The translations under genes and the position numbers were made by a program. Positions 8,149-15,806 of a stretch of 35,890 nt of DNA are shown here, piece after piece. The notes under the pieces are model-generated. The model did no database searches. It was not told the DNA's origin and saw only the letters and a program-made list of their open reading frames with translations. Source of the DNA: a candidate division FCPU426 bacterium. GTDB lineage: Bacteria; Oederibacteriota; Muellerivitia; Muellerivitales; Muellerivitaceae. Location: contig JASHNQ010000077.1 of NCBI GenBank assembly GCA_030041545.1, forward strand, positions 1-35,890. The letters run 5' to 3'. Each line of letters opens with the position of its first letter. Position 1 is the stretch's first letter.

Positions 8149-8223
8149 TCAACTGCGCAGTGAAACCACCGACATGATCAGCATACCGACGATCAGGATT
8201 CCCGGAACCAATAATTCGTTCAT
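8149..8223 (-). CDS. 24-residue membrane peptide with PGILIV motif
   Basis: The peptide is MNELLVPGILIVGMLIMSVV followed by SLRS, nearly all one membrane span. The start has a strong GGAGAG ribosome binding site seven bases upstream. It shares LLxPGILIVxxLxxSV with the 26-residue peptide at 8985-9065, so the two are probably paralogs. Upstream, TTTGGA is repeated with 11-bp spacing at 8298-8314, possibly an operator of another type. Function is unknown; KdpF, of similar size, stabilises the Kdp complex, which offers only an analogy. It is too short for homology to be decisive. Confidence 0.55.
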   Translation of the reverse strand: MNELLVPGILIVGMLIMSVVSLRS

Positions 8224-8365
8224 TCTTCTCTCCTTCGGATGGAATAACCTGCGTGAACTCCAAAAAGGTTAAACCCGCCGATAAAGAAGGAGTATGATTT
8301 GGATCATATTTGGACCTGATCCCCATACCCGCCACTACTACCTCAGTCCCCCAACAGCCTTGGAC

Positions 8366-8406
8366 AAAAAAATCCCCGTCCGTGTCAAAACGGACGGGGA
8401 TTTTTT
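8366..8406 (-). terminator. Rho-independent terminator after the 21-residue peptide gene
   Basis: The stem TCCCCGTCCGT / ACGGACGGGGA has a six-base loop, flanked by A7 and T6 tracts, so it could work on either strand. It lies 30 bases downstream of the stop of the 8436-8501 ORF on the minus strand. That defines a transcript of about 165 bases from the predicted start near 8530. Confidence 0.9.
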
Positions 8407-8435
8407 CTAGTTCTTGGATTTTAACTTACTTAATC

Positions 8436-8501
8436 TTAATTGGTGGCTAAGTACCAGCCCGCCATGGCCATCATGGCCGCCCACAAAACGATCGAAATCA
8501 T
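8436..8501 (-). CDS. 21-residue membrane peptide with its own promoter and terminator
   Basis: MISIVLWAAMMAMAGWYLAT followed by N is a single hydrophobic span. GGAGG lies six to seven bases upstream of the ATG. A regulon-type promoter (8537-8576) precedes it and a strong terminator (8366-8406) follows. It therefore appears to be a stand-alone micro-gene, either for a membrane peptide or for a small RNA that also carries this ORF. No family is recognised. Confidence 0.65.
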   Translation of the reverse strand: MISIVLWAAMMAMAGWYLATN

Positions 8502-8536
8502 TTGAACCTCCTTCGCCAGAATAAGCGCCGAACCTA

Positions 8537-8576
8537 TTCATATCGCGGGAGGGCATTAAAATTCCGTTAAGATTGG
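8537..8576 (-). promoter_or_regulatory. Paired-repeat promoter of the 21-residue peptide
   Basis: On the minus strand the units end CTTAAC and TTTAAT with 11-base spacing (complement of 8566-8576 and 8555-8565). Twelve bases later comes TATGAA (complement of 8542-8537). The core AACGGAATTTTAA is shared with the sites at 284 and 27448. Transcription is predicted to start near 8530, about 30 bases before the ATG. Confidence 0.7.
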
Positions 8577-8630
8577 CCTCCAGAAAAGAAACAATCTAAA
8601 AACCAGGTCCATTCAGACAAAAATGAAGAA

Positions 8631-8942
8631 TCACTTCCACAATATCATGCACAATCCCCCGGCCACTACCAACACGCCTCCAACCCAACGGGCCGCGGAC
8701 AAGGTTTCACCAAAAACCAATAAGCCGATGGCCTGTGAGGCCACGAAAAACACGGCCATATAAACTCCCAATAACCTGCTGAAATCCCACTTGGGAAGGT
8801 TGACGAAAAGGCCGTAGGCGAAAAGCGCGGCGGCTCCGAGGACGAATCCGGGAATGCGCCCCGACTTGAGGCCCCAGCGGACCAGGGCGTCCCCTCCCAC
8901 CTCCAAGACAGCCGCCAAAAGCAGAAAGGGCAATACTTTCAT
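8631..8942 (-). CDS. SMR/DMT-type small membrane transporter
   Basis: This 103-residue protein has four hydrophobic segments and no large loops, the size and layout of small multidrug resistance proteins (about 105-110 residues). The first helix carries LLLAAVLEVGGDALVRWGLK, with a membrane-embedded glutamate at about residue 14, as in SMR proteins. The last helix ends GGVLVVAGGLCMILWK, a common DMT-superfamily ending. The ribosome binding site is weak. It follows the 26-residue peptide and kdpC on the same strand and may be read from the kdp promoter. Substrate is unknown. Confidence 0.75.
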   Translation of the reverse strand: MKVLPFLLLAAVLEVGGDALVRWGLKSGRIPGFVLGAAALFAYGLFVNLPKWDFSRLLGVYMAVFFVASQAIGLLVFGETLSAARWVGGVLVVAGGLCMILWK

Positions 8943-8984
8943 AATGGATGGGATGACTTTTCCTTTTGTTGTGTTTGATAAAAA

Positions 8985-9065
8985 TCAATCATTGAAAAAC
9001 ACGTAATAAACGCTCAAGGCCAATACGCTCACGATCAAGATTCCGGGTAATAAAAGGGCGCTCAT
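8985..9065 (-). CDS. 26-residue membrane peptide after kdpC
   Basis: MSALLLPGILIVSVLALSVY continues with YVFFND. It is one hydrophobic span, beginning 25 bases after the kdpC stop. GAGAGGA lies upstream at about 10 bases spacing, slightly long. It shares the PGILIV core with the peptide at 8149-8223. Its position in the kdp operon and its size resemble KdpF, but the sequence does not match the true kdpF at 14171. It may be an accessory subunit of KdpFABC or of the SMR protein that follows (speculative). Confidence 0.5.
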   Translation of the reverse strand: MSALLLPGILIVSVLALSVYYVFFND

Positions 9066-9090
9066 GAAACTTCATTCCTCTCCATGACGG

Positions 9091-9687
9091 TCATTTGGAG
9101 GTTCCCAAGGCATCCAAGGCCAGGTTCAGTTTTAATACGTTCACGCCGGGATCGCCGATGAAACCCAGCCACCGGCCCTGGGTGTTTTGGGCCACCAGTT
9201 CCCTTACCTTCGCGGGGTCCAGGCCCCGGGCCTTGGCCACGCGCGCCACCTGGTATTCCGCCGCGGCCGGGCTGATGTGGGGGTCCAGGCCCGACCCCGA
9301 GGCCGTCACCAAGTCCATGGGAACGGGCGCGTCCGCCATTTCGGGATCGGCTTTCTTGAGGGCGTCGATACGTCCCTGGACCGTTTTGATGAAATCGGGG
9401 TTCGTGGGGCCCGAATTGGAACCTCCCGAATTGGCCGCGTTATAGGCATAGGGGGAAGTGGCGGAAGGCCGGCTCCAGAAATACTTGGCGTCGTCGAAGG
9501 GCTGGCCGATGAGCTCCGATCCCACCGTTTTCCCGTCCACTACGATCAAACTGCCGTTGGATTGGCGGGGGAACAATACCTGCCCCAAGAGGGTGACGAC
9601 ACCCGGGTAAACAAGACCGGTAATGACGGTAAACACGATCACGAACAGGAACGACAACCTCAATTGAATCAACGTTTCTTTCAACAT
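9091..9687 (-). CDS. kdpC: Potassium-transporting ATPase subunit C
   Basis: KdpC (198 residues; the Escherichia coli protein has 190) is the single-span periplasmic subunit needed for assembly and activity of the KdpFABC pump. Residues about 12-33 form the membrane anchor. Family landmarks are GSELIGQPF near residue 57, YFWSRPSAT, the Asn/Ser-rich segment [17 protein letters not shown], and [20 protein letters not shown] near residue 135. The ATG follows GGAGG closely, and the gene starts 13 bases after the kdpB stop. Confidence 0.98.
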   Translation of the reverse strand: MLKETLIQLRLSFLFVIVFTVITGLVYPGVVTLLGQVLFPRQSNGSLIVVDGKTVGSELIGQPFDDAKYFWSRPSATSPYAYNAANSGGSNSGPTNPDFIKTVQGRIDALKKADPEMADAPVPMDLVTASGSGLDPHISPAAAEYQVARVAKARGLDPAKVRELVAQNTQGRWLGFIGDPGVNVLKLNLALDALGTSK

Positions 9688-9700
9688 TTCGTCCTCCTTC

Positions 9701-11776
<2,076 letters not shown>

Positions 11777-11843
11777 TTTAAATTCCCTTCTTTCTTTTCC
11801 TTCCCTCTCCGTGGCCTTCCCGCCCGTCGAGGCGGGTTTCAGG

Positions 11844-12065
11844 TCATCTTTCCTTGCCGTTTTTCTCCGCGAAGCCCTGGACGAGGTCTTGGAGGCGCCC
11901 CGCCCGGCTGAAACCCTTCTTTTCTTTTTCACGGCGCACCATCCTCAATACACCCAATACCATCGCGGACCAGGCCACCAGGAAAAAGGAAACCTGGATG
12001 TTCTCCAGTTGGGTGCGAGCCCCGTTCACCAGCAGCCCAATCATTTCCTTTTCTACAGTCAACAT
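11844..12065 (-). CDS. Small membrane protein between kdpA and kdpB
   Basis: The 73-residue ORF has one hydrophobic span (about residues 24-42, [20 protein letters not shown]) followed by a basic, charged tail (VRREKEKKG and so on). It ends 67 bases before kdpB. The ribosome binding site at ATG 12065 is poor, and an internal ATG at 12044 is an alternative. Its composition looks like a real small membrane protein, not random sequence. Standard kdp operons have no gene here. It may be an extra subunit or a decayed insert that came with the neighbouring palindromic repeat. Confidence 0.45.
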   Translation of the reverse strand: MLTVEKEMIGLLVNGARTQLENIQVSFFLVAWSAMVLGVLRMVRREKEKKGFSRAGRLQDLVQGFAEKNGKER

Positions 12066-12081
12066 CTCAAATTCACATTGC

Positions 12082-12287
12082 GGTCATTGCGAGGAATGAC
12101 CGCCGATTCCCACATTTCCATAAACAATTCCAATATAGAATGTGGGAGTTATCCCATTTTCCATTAATCCTGTCGAAAGGATAAATGGGGCTAGGCGGTC
12201 GCCCATGACGAAGCAACCCCAGTTTTAATAAACCTCTTTCAAATTCGTGAACCACCCATGTACTTAGGTTGCTTCGTCGCAATGACC
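12082..12287. repeat. MITE-like palindromic element between kdpA and kdpB
   Basis: The element is bounded by inverted repeats GGTCATTGCGA (12082-12092) and TCGCAATGACC (12277-12287). Inside are a second inverted pair, GACGAAGCAACC (12207-12218) and GGTTGCTTCGTC (12267-12278), and a shorter one around TCCCACATT / AATGTGGGA near 12108-12145. The words CATTGCGAGGA and GACGAAGCAA belong to a dispersed palindrome widespread in many bacterial genomes. It encodes no protein. It fills almost the whole gap between the kdpA stop and the small ORF and may affect kdpB expression through RNA folding. Confidence 0.75.
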
Positions 12288-12300
12288 ACTGTCTATTCAT

Positions 12301-14100
12301 TTAAAAATGGATCATTTTTAAATGTTCAACTATGGGTCCCAGGGCCAGCGCCGGGAAGAAGGTCAGCGCCCCCACGATGAGGACCGTGGAAACCAGCATG
12401 ATGATGAAAAGCACCGTATGCGTGGGCAGCGTCCCAGAGCTCTGGGGCACGATCTTTTTCCTCGCCAGGCTTCCCGCGATGGCCAGGCAGGGAATGGCCA
12501 GCCAGAACCGGCCGAACCACATCGCCACAGAGCCCATGAGGTTGTAAAAGGGCGTATTGCCGTTCAACCCCGCGAAGGCGCTTCCATTGTTGGCCACCTG
12601 GGAAGTGAAGGCGTAAAGGATCTCGCTGAACCCATGCGCCCCGGGGTTGGAAACCCCCGCCCGGCCCGCGTCGGTGACGACGCCGATGGCCGTCAAGGCC
12701 AGGATCGCCATGGGGGGGATAAGGATGACCAGGGAGGCCATCTTCATCTCGTAGGATTGGATCTTCTTGCCCAAATACTCGGGCGTGCGGCCCACCATGA
12801 GCCCCGCCACGAAAACCGCGACGATGGCGAAAATAATCATCACATAAAGGCCTGAGCCGACTCCTCCCGGCGCCACCTCGCCCAGCATCAACATCCACAA
12901 GGGAACGAACCCGCCCAGGGGCGTGAAGGAATCATGCATGGAGTTGACCGCGCCGCAGGAAGTGCCGGTGGTGATGGTGGCCCAAAGCCCTGAATTGACG
13001 ATGCCGAAGCGGACTTCCTTCCCCTCCATGTTCCCGTCATTCAAGGAAGCACCTTCTTTGCCGACCGTTAAGTGATTCAATAATGGATTGCCGGCCTGTT
13101 CCGAATGGACGCAGAGGAACACCATCGGCACCAAAAGGAGAAGCATGGCGAAGAGAACGGCCCAACCTTGCCGCTTGTCCCCCACCATGACCCCGAAGGT
13201 ATAGCAAAGGGCGAACCCCACCACGAGAAGCGCCAACATCTCGATCAGGTCGGTCAAGGGATCGGGATTCTCATAGGGATTCGCCGAATTGGCGTTATAG
13301 AACCCTCCGCCGTTGGTGCCGAACTGTTTGATGGCGATCTGGGAGGCCACCGGACCCACGGCCAGCGATTGCTCGGTCACGGCCACATGGGTCACCTGCG
13401 GCTTCCCGTCCACGGTCACGGGCGTACCTTGCGCGTTGGTGACGGGCTGGTCATAGGAGGTGGGCTGCACCAGGGTGGCGCTGGGGTAATTGCTGAAGGT
13501 CTGTGGGATTCCCCGGCTGATGAGTGCCAGGGCAATCGCTACGCAGATGGGCATCAAGATGTAGAGGGTCGTACGGGTCATATCCACCCAGAAGTTTCCC
13601 AACAGTTTGGTTTCCTTCCGGGCGAAACCACGGATAAAGGCCGCCAGGGTGGCCATGCCCGAGGCCGCGGAAAGGAAATTATGGACCGCCAGGCCGGCCA
13701 TTTGGGTGAAATAGCTCATCGTGCTCTCGCCGCCGTAATTCTGCCAGTTGGTGTTGGTGATGAAGCTGATGGCGGTGTTCATGGCCAAGTCGGGCGGCAC
13801 CGCGCTCTGGCCCGCGGGGTTGAGGGGCAGGTGGTTCTGGAGCCGCTCGATGGCGTAAAGGATGAGTCCTCCCACGACGTTGAAGATCAGCATGGCCAGG
13901 GCATAGCCCTTCCAGTCCATTTCCTCCTCCGGCCGGACGCCGCAGATCTTATAGACCAGGCGTTCCAGCCAGCCGAACCACTTGCCCAGGAAGAAAGGCT
14001 TGTGCTCGTAGACCCGGGCCATATACCAGCCCAGGGGTTTCACCAGCAAAAGCAAAAGGACAAAGAAAAACCCGATTTGCGTCCATTGATTGGTCGTCAT
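12301..14100 (-). CDS. kdpA: Potassium-transporting ATPase subunit A
   Basis: KdpA is the channel-like potassium-selective subunit, related to SKT channels, in the inner membrane. The start is ATG 14100, with TTGGAG upstream; an in-frame ATG at 14112 lacks a site. The product has 599 residues, longer than the E. coli protein (557). The excess is mostly an extracytoplasmic loop near residues 215-255 (rich in Thr, Val and Gln), a form seen in other long KdpA proteins. Selectivity-filter segments seen are GGESTMSYFTQMAG near 120, GTNGGGFYNANSANPYENP near 265, TTGTSCGAVNSMHDSFTPL near 385, and NNGSAFAGL near 510. It follows kdpF in the operon. Confidence 0.98.
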   Translation of the reverse strand: MTTNQWTQIGFFFVLLLLLVKPLGWYMARVYEHKPFFLGKWFGWLERLVYKICGVRPEEEMDWKGYALAMLIFNVVGGLILYAIERLQNHLPLNPAGQSAVPPDLAMNTAISFITNTNWQNYGGESTMSYFTQMAGLAVHNFLSAASGMATLAAFIRGFARKETKLLGNFWVDMTRTTLYILMPICVAIALALISRGIPQTFSNYPSATLVQPTSYDQPVTNAQGTPVTVDGKPQVTHVAVTEQSLAVGPVASQIAIKQFGTNGGGFYNANSANPYENPDPLTDLIEMLALLVVGFALCYTFGVMVGDKRQGWAVLFAMLLLLVPMVFLCVHSEQAGNPLLNHLTVGKEGASLNDGNMEGKEVRFGIVNSGLWATITTGTSCGAVNSMHDSFTPLGGFVPLWMLMLGEVAPGGVGSGLYVMIIFAIVAVFVAGLMVGRTPEYLGKKIQSYEMKMASLVILIPPMAILALTAIGVVTDAGRAGVSNPGAHGFSEILYAFTSQVANNGSAFAGLNGNTPFYNLMGSVAMWFGRFWLAIPCLAIAGSLARKKIVPQSSGTLPTHTVLFIIMLVSTVLIVGALTFFPALALGPIVEHLKMIHF

Positions 14101-14170
14101 TGAAGTCTCCAAGGTTGTGTTGGCGATTATGTTTTACTGGGAGCTGACACCTAGCGCCTGATACCTGCCG

Positions 14171-14260
14171 TTAAAACCATTCGGGTTTTAAGAGCGCCAG
14201 GACCAGGTAAACCAAAAGGCCCACCGACACGGCGCCGCTGACGATGTAAATCAGGTTCAT
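14171..14260 (-). CDS. kdpF: KdpF small subunit of the potassium ATPase
   Basis: MNLIYIVSGAVSVGLLVYLV continues with LALLKPEWF, 29 residues. This is the standard KdpF size and form: one span with a LLVYLxxALLxPExF ending. KdpF stabilises KdpFABC in the membrane. Its ATG overlaps the stop of the upstream 34-residue ORF in an ATGA tetranucleotide, implying translational coupling. kdpA starts 70 bases downstream. Confidence 0.95.
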   Translation of the reverse strand: MNLIYIVSGAVSVGLLVYLVLALLKPEWF

Positions 14261-14361
14261 GGCTCGCCCTCCATCATCTTGTCCAAGGCCTCGATCAGCC
14301 AAACGGTTGAAACGGACAGGGCCAAAAAAATCACGATGCACCAGAATTCCAGCATGGTCAT
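14257..14361 (-). CDS. 34-residue membrane peptide coupled to kdpF
   Basis: MTMLEFWCIVIFLALSVSTV continues with WLIEALDKMMEGEP. It is one hydrophobic span with an acidic C terminus. Its start overlaps the stop of the preceding ORF (ATGA, 14358-14361) and its own stop overlaps the kdpF start (ATGA, 14257-14260). GGGGAGGG lies just upstream of the start. These overlaps on both sides are strong evidence of translation. I know no described kdp gene of this form; the Met at residue 3 is an alternative start. Confidence 0.75.
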   Translation of the reverse strand: MTMLEFWCIVIFLALSVSTVWLIEALDKMMEGEP

Positions 14362-14504
14362 TCCCTCCCCGCATGGATGAACACCGTAGTTTTTCCCAGG
14401 CGTTTCTCGTTGTGCCTTTTCCTGGCCCAATGGAAGGTTTCGCCTAAGAGCAGGCACAGTCCGCTAAAAAGGACCGGGCTCGACAGGAATAGAACCTTGA
14501 TCAT
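14358..14504 (-). CDS. 48-residue leader protein of the kdp operon
   Basis: MIKVLFLSSPVLFSGLCLLL is followed by a basic, polar tail (GETFHWARKRHNEKRLGKTT and so on). The start has AAGGAG seven bases upstream. Its stop overlaps the start of the next ORF by ATGA. It is the first gene after the predicted kdp promoter (14552-14591). One span with a positively charged cytoplasmic tail is likely. Family and function are unknown. Confidence 0.65.
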   Translation of the reverse strand: MIKVLFLSSPVLFSGLCLLLGETFHWARKRHNEKRLGKTTVFIHAGRE

Positions 14505-14551
14505 GGCTTTCTCCTTATTCCAAGAGGCGGGGTTTTCCCTCCGTCAAGGCA

Positions 14552-14591
14552 AAGATAAGGCGAAACCGGATAAGTATTCCGTTAAGAGGGA
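14552..14591 (-). promoter_or_regulatory. Paired-repeat promoter of the kdp operon
   Basis: On the minus strand the two 11-base units end CTTAAC (complement of 14581-14591) and CTTAT (14570-14580). After exactly 12 bases comes TATCTT (complement of 14557-14552) as -10. Transcription is predicted to start near 14545, about 40 bases before the first ORF. This fits activation by a KdpE-type regulator occupying the -35 region. Confidence 0.65.
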
Positions 14592-14619
14592 TTTGGAATG
14601 CATATGGGAAAAATTAAAA

Positions 14620-14880
14620 TAAAGCGGATTAAAAGTCCGGATAGGCCGTCACTGGAACGGATGGCTGGGGGGATGTTTCGCCGGGCGGCCCTACGCCCTT
14701 GGAAGACGCCCAGTAGGACGCGCCTGGCCCCAATTCGGCGTTGGGCCGGCTCTCTTCGAACCTGCTATTTTTTGTTCTTTAATCCGAGGTTGAGAGGGGG
14801 TGTCACGATGCCGGTGCGCCGACCCACCGAAAGATTCCCTCCCGGGGCAGATGGACGCTCGCGCAAAAAATCCAGCTAGG
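14620..14880. other. Gene-free GC-rich stretch between kdp and the tandem membrane genes
   Basis: No convincing ORF is present. A + strand frame of 93 codons (14598-14879) has an Arg/Pro-rich, non-protein-like composition and no ribosome binding site. Several GC-rich inverted segments (for example around GCCGGGCGGCCCTACGCCC, then TTGGGCCGGC) suggest structured RNA. I could not match it to 6S, SRP, RNase P or tmRNA signatures. A T6 tract follows near 14768. Confidence 0.35.
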
Positions 14881-14900
14881 GGTCTTTTTCCGAATTTTTC

Positions 14901-14951
14901 AAAAAACTAACGAAAAACAAACTTTTTAATAACAACCATCGGTTCTGCATT
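14901..14951 (+). promoter_or_regulatory. Candidate repeat promoter for the tandem membrane genes
   Basis: ACTAAC (906-911), ACAAAC (917-922) and AATAAC (928-933) fall at 11-base steps on the + strand. Twelve bases later is TGCATT (14946-14951), a weak -10 with three of six matches. It would give a leader of about 130 bases before 15084. Confidence 0.35.
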
Positions 14952-15024
14952 TGAAATGGCCCAGATTACGAAGGCCGTTGGAGGAATTTTCCTTGAAACG
15001 GGGCCCACGAATCCTAACAACATT

Positions 15025-15072
15025 GTTAATTTTTCGTTAGGTTGTTAATATTTCATTAAGAAGAGCTTAATG
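15025..15072 (+). promoter_or_regulatory. TTAA repeats and perfect palindrome upstream of 15084
   Basis: GTTAATTTTTC (15025), GTTAGG (15036), GTTAATATTTC (15044) and ATTAAG (15055) are related units, two pairs each spaced 11 bases. The end is a perfect palindrome, CATTAAG-AAGAG-CTTAATG (15054-15072), directly before the GAGGAGG ribosome binding site. TAATAT at 15046-15051 could be a -10. The arrangement suggests operator control close to the start site. Confidence 0.45.
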
Positions 15073-15083
15073 AGGAGGCCGTC

Positions 15084-15440
15084 ATGAAAAAGAAAGAAGT
15101 CTTGAGCATCCTGGGATTGTTCACTGCCACAGGCCTCATGTTGATCGCCATGGGCTTATTGTCCATGCCCCAGGACCCTTCCCTTTCCCTGGTTCAATTA
15201 CTCCAGCAGCTCTGGGTAGACCGGCCCGTTTTTTCCGGGGTCATGATGGTTTACTTCGCGATGATGTTCATTTGTGATGCCTGGGTGGCGGTGGGCCTCC
15301 TTCACGACAACCATCAATCCGCCAAAAGGGATTCCTTGAAAACCAGCGTCGCCCGCAAGAAAGCCGGGAGTCCATCCGGCCTTGCGGAGAACCAGGCTGA
15401 TTCGGAGCAGAACTTAAGCTTAGTGGAATCTCATTCGTAA
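15084..15440 (+). CDS. Small two-span membrane protein, tandem copy 1
   Basis: The product has 118 residues. A first hydrophobic segment lies at residues 6-28, then a polar loop with SLSLVQLLQQLWVDRPVF, and a second segment at about 52-73 (GVMMVYFAMMFICDAWVAVG). A long polar, Ser-rich tail follows. It is paralogous to the next gene: both share SLxQxLxQLW, a xPxFxxxM turn and a (M/L)xxDxWVxxGxLxxN end. The ribosome binding site GAGGAGG is strong. I do not recognise the family; no enzyme motif is visible. Confidence 0.8.
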   Translation: MKKKEVLSILGLFTATGLMLIAMGLLSMPQDPSLSLVQLLQQLWVDRPVFSGVMMVYFAMMFICDAWVAVGLLHDNHQSAKRDSLKTSVARKKAGSPSGLAENQADSEQNLSLVESHS

Positions 15441-15458
15441 GTTCCAAAGGGGGACGCC

Positions 15459-15725
15459 ATGAAAAAATCGCAACTCTTAATCGCGATGGCGATGATGACG
15501 GTCATGGGGATCGTAATGACCGCCGCTGGGATTTTGAGCCTCTCCGAACAATCCGAGGGCGTTTCCTTAGGCCAGGCCTTGAGTCAGTTATGGGAGCTGC
15601 ACCCGGCCTTTGGCTGGTCGATGGCTTTTTACTGCGCCTTTATGGTGTTGGCTGATCTTTGGGTGATCGCGGGAGCGCTTTTGAAGAACAATGCTTCGCC
15701 CAAGACGGAACCCGCCGCGCAATAA
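15459..15725 (+). CDS. Small two-span membrane protein, tandem copy 2
   Basis: The product has 88 residues, with segments at about 7-28 and 51-73 and a short polar tail. It starts 18 bases after copy 1 with a GGGGGA site and is followed by a strong terminator, so the two genes form a two-gene operon. The shared loop pattern (SLGQALSQLWELHPAFGWSM here) points to duplication. The aspartate inside the second hydrophobic segment (LADLWVIAG) is conserved between copies, as is a tryptophan two residues later. Function is unknown. Confidence 0.8.
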   Translation: MKKSQLLIAMAMMTVMGIVMTAAGILSLSEQSEGVSLGQALSQLWELHPAFGWSMAFYCAFMVLADLWVIAGALLKNNASPKTEPAAQ

Positions 15726-15750
15726 TTAAAACGAAAGTTTTTCTTGAAAT

Positions 15751-15784
15751 AAAAAAGCCGGTTCCTTAAGGAACCGGCTTTTTT
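15751..15784. terminator. Bidirectional rho-independent terminator
   Basis: This is a perfect palindrome: A6-GCCGGTTCCTT followed by its complement AAGGAACCGGC-T6. It closes the tandem gene pair on the + strand and the efflux operon (stop at 15807) on the minus strand. Confidence 0.95.
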
Positions 15785-15806
15785 ATTGATTCGACTGACC
15801 CCTGGC

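Noticed and set aside
8298-8314. TTTGGA direct repeats as a member of the main regulon
   Set aside because: The spacing is 11 bp, but the word differs from the TTAAC/CTAAC units and the 12-base gap leads to no -10; noted only as a possible separate operator.
11777-11932. N-terminal extension of KdpB from GTG 11932
   Set aside because: KdpB homology starts at the ATG at 11776, which has its own ribosome binding site. The extension is Lys/Arg/Ser-rich and unlike known KdpB starts.
14640-14800. Possible 6S, SRP or RNase P RNA
   Set aside because: None of the conserved signature words of those RNAs could be found.
14598-14879. 93-codon + strand ORF upstream of 15084
   Set aside because: Arg/Pro/Ser-rich with no ribosome binding site and no hydrophobic or domain pattern; treated as non-coding.
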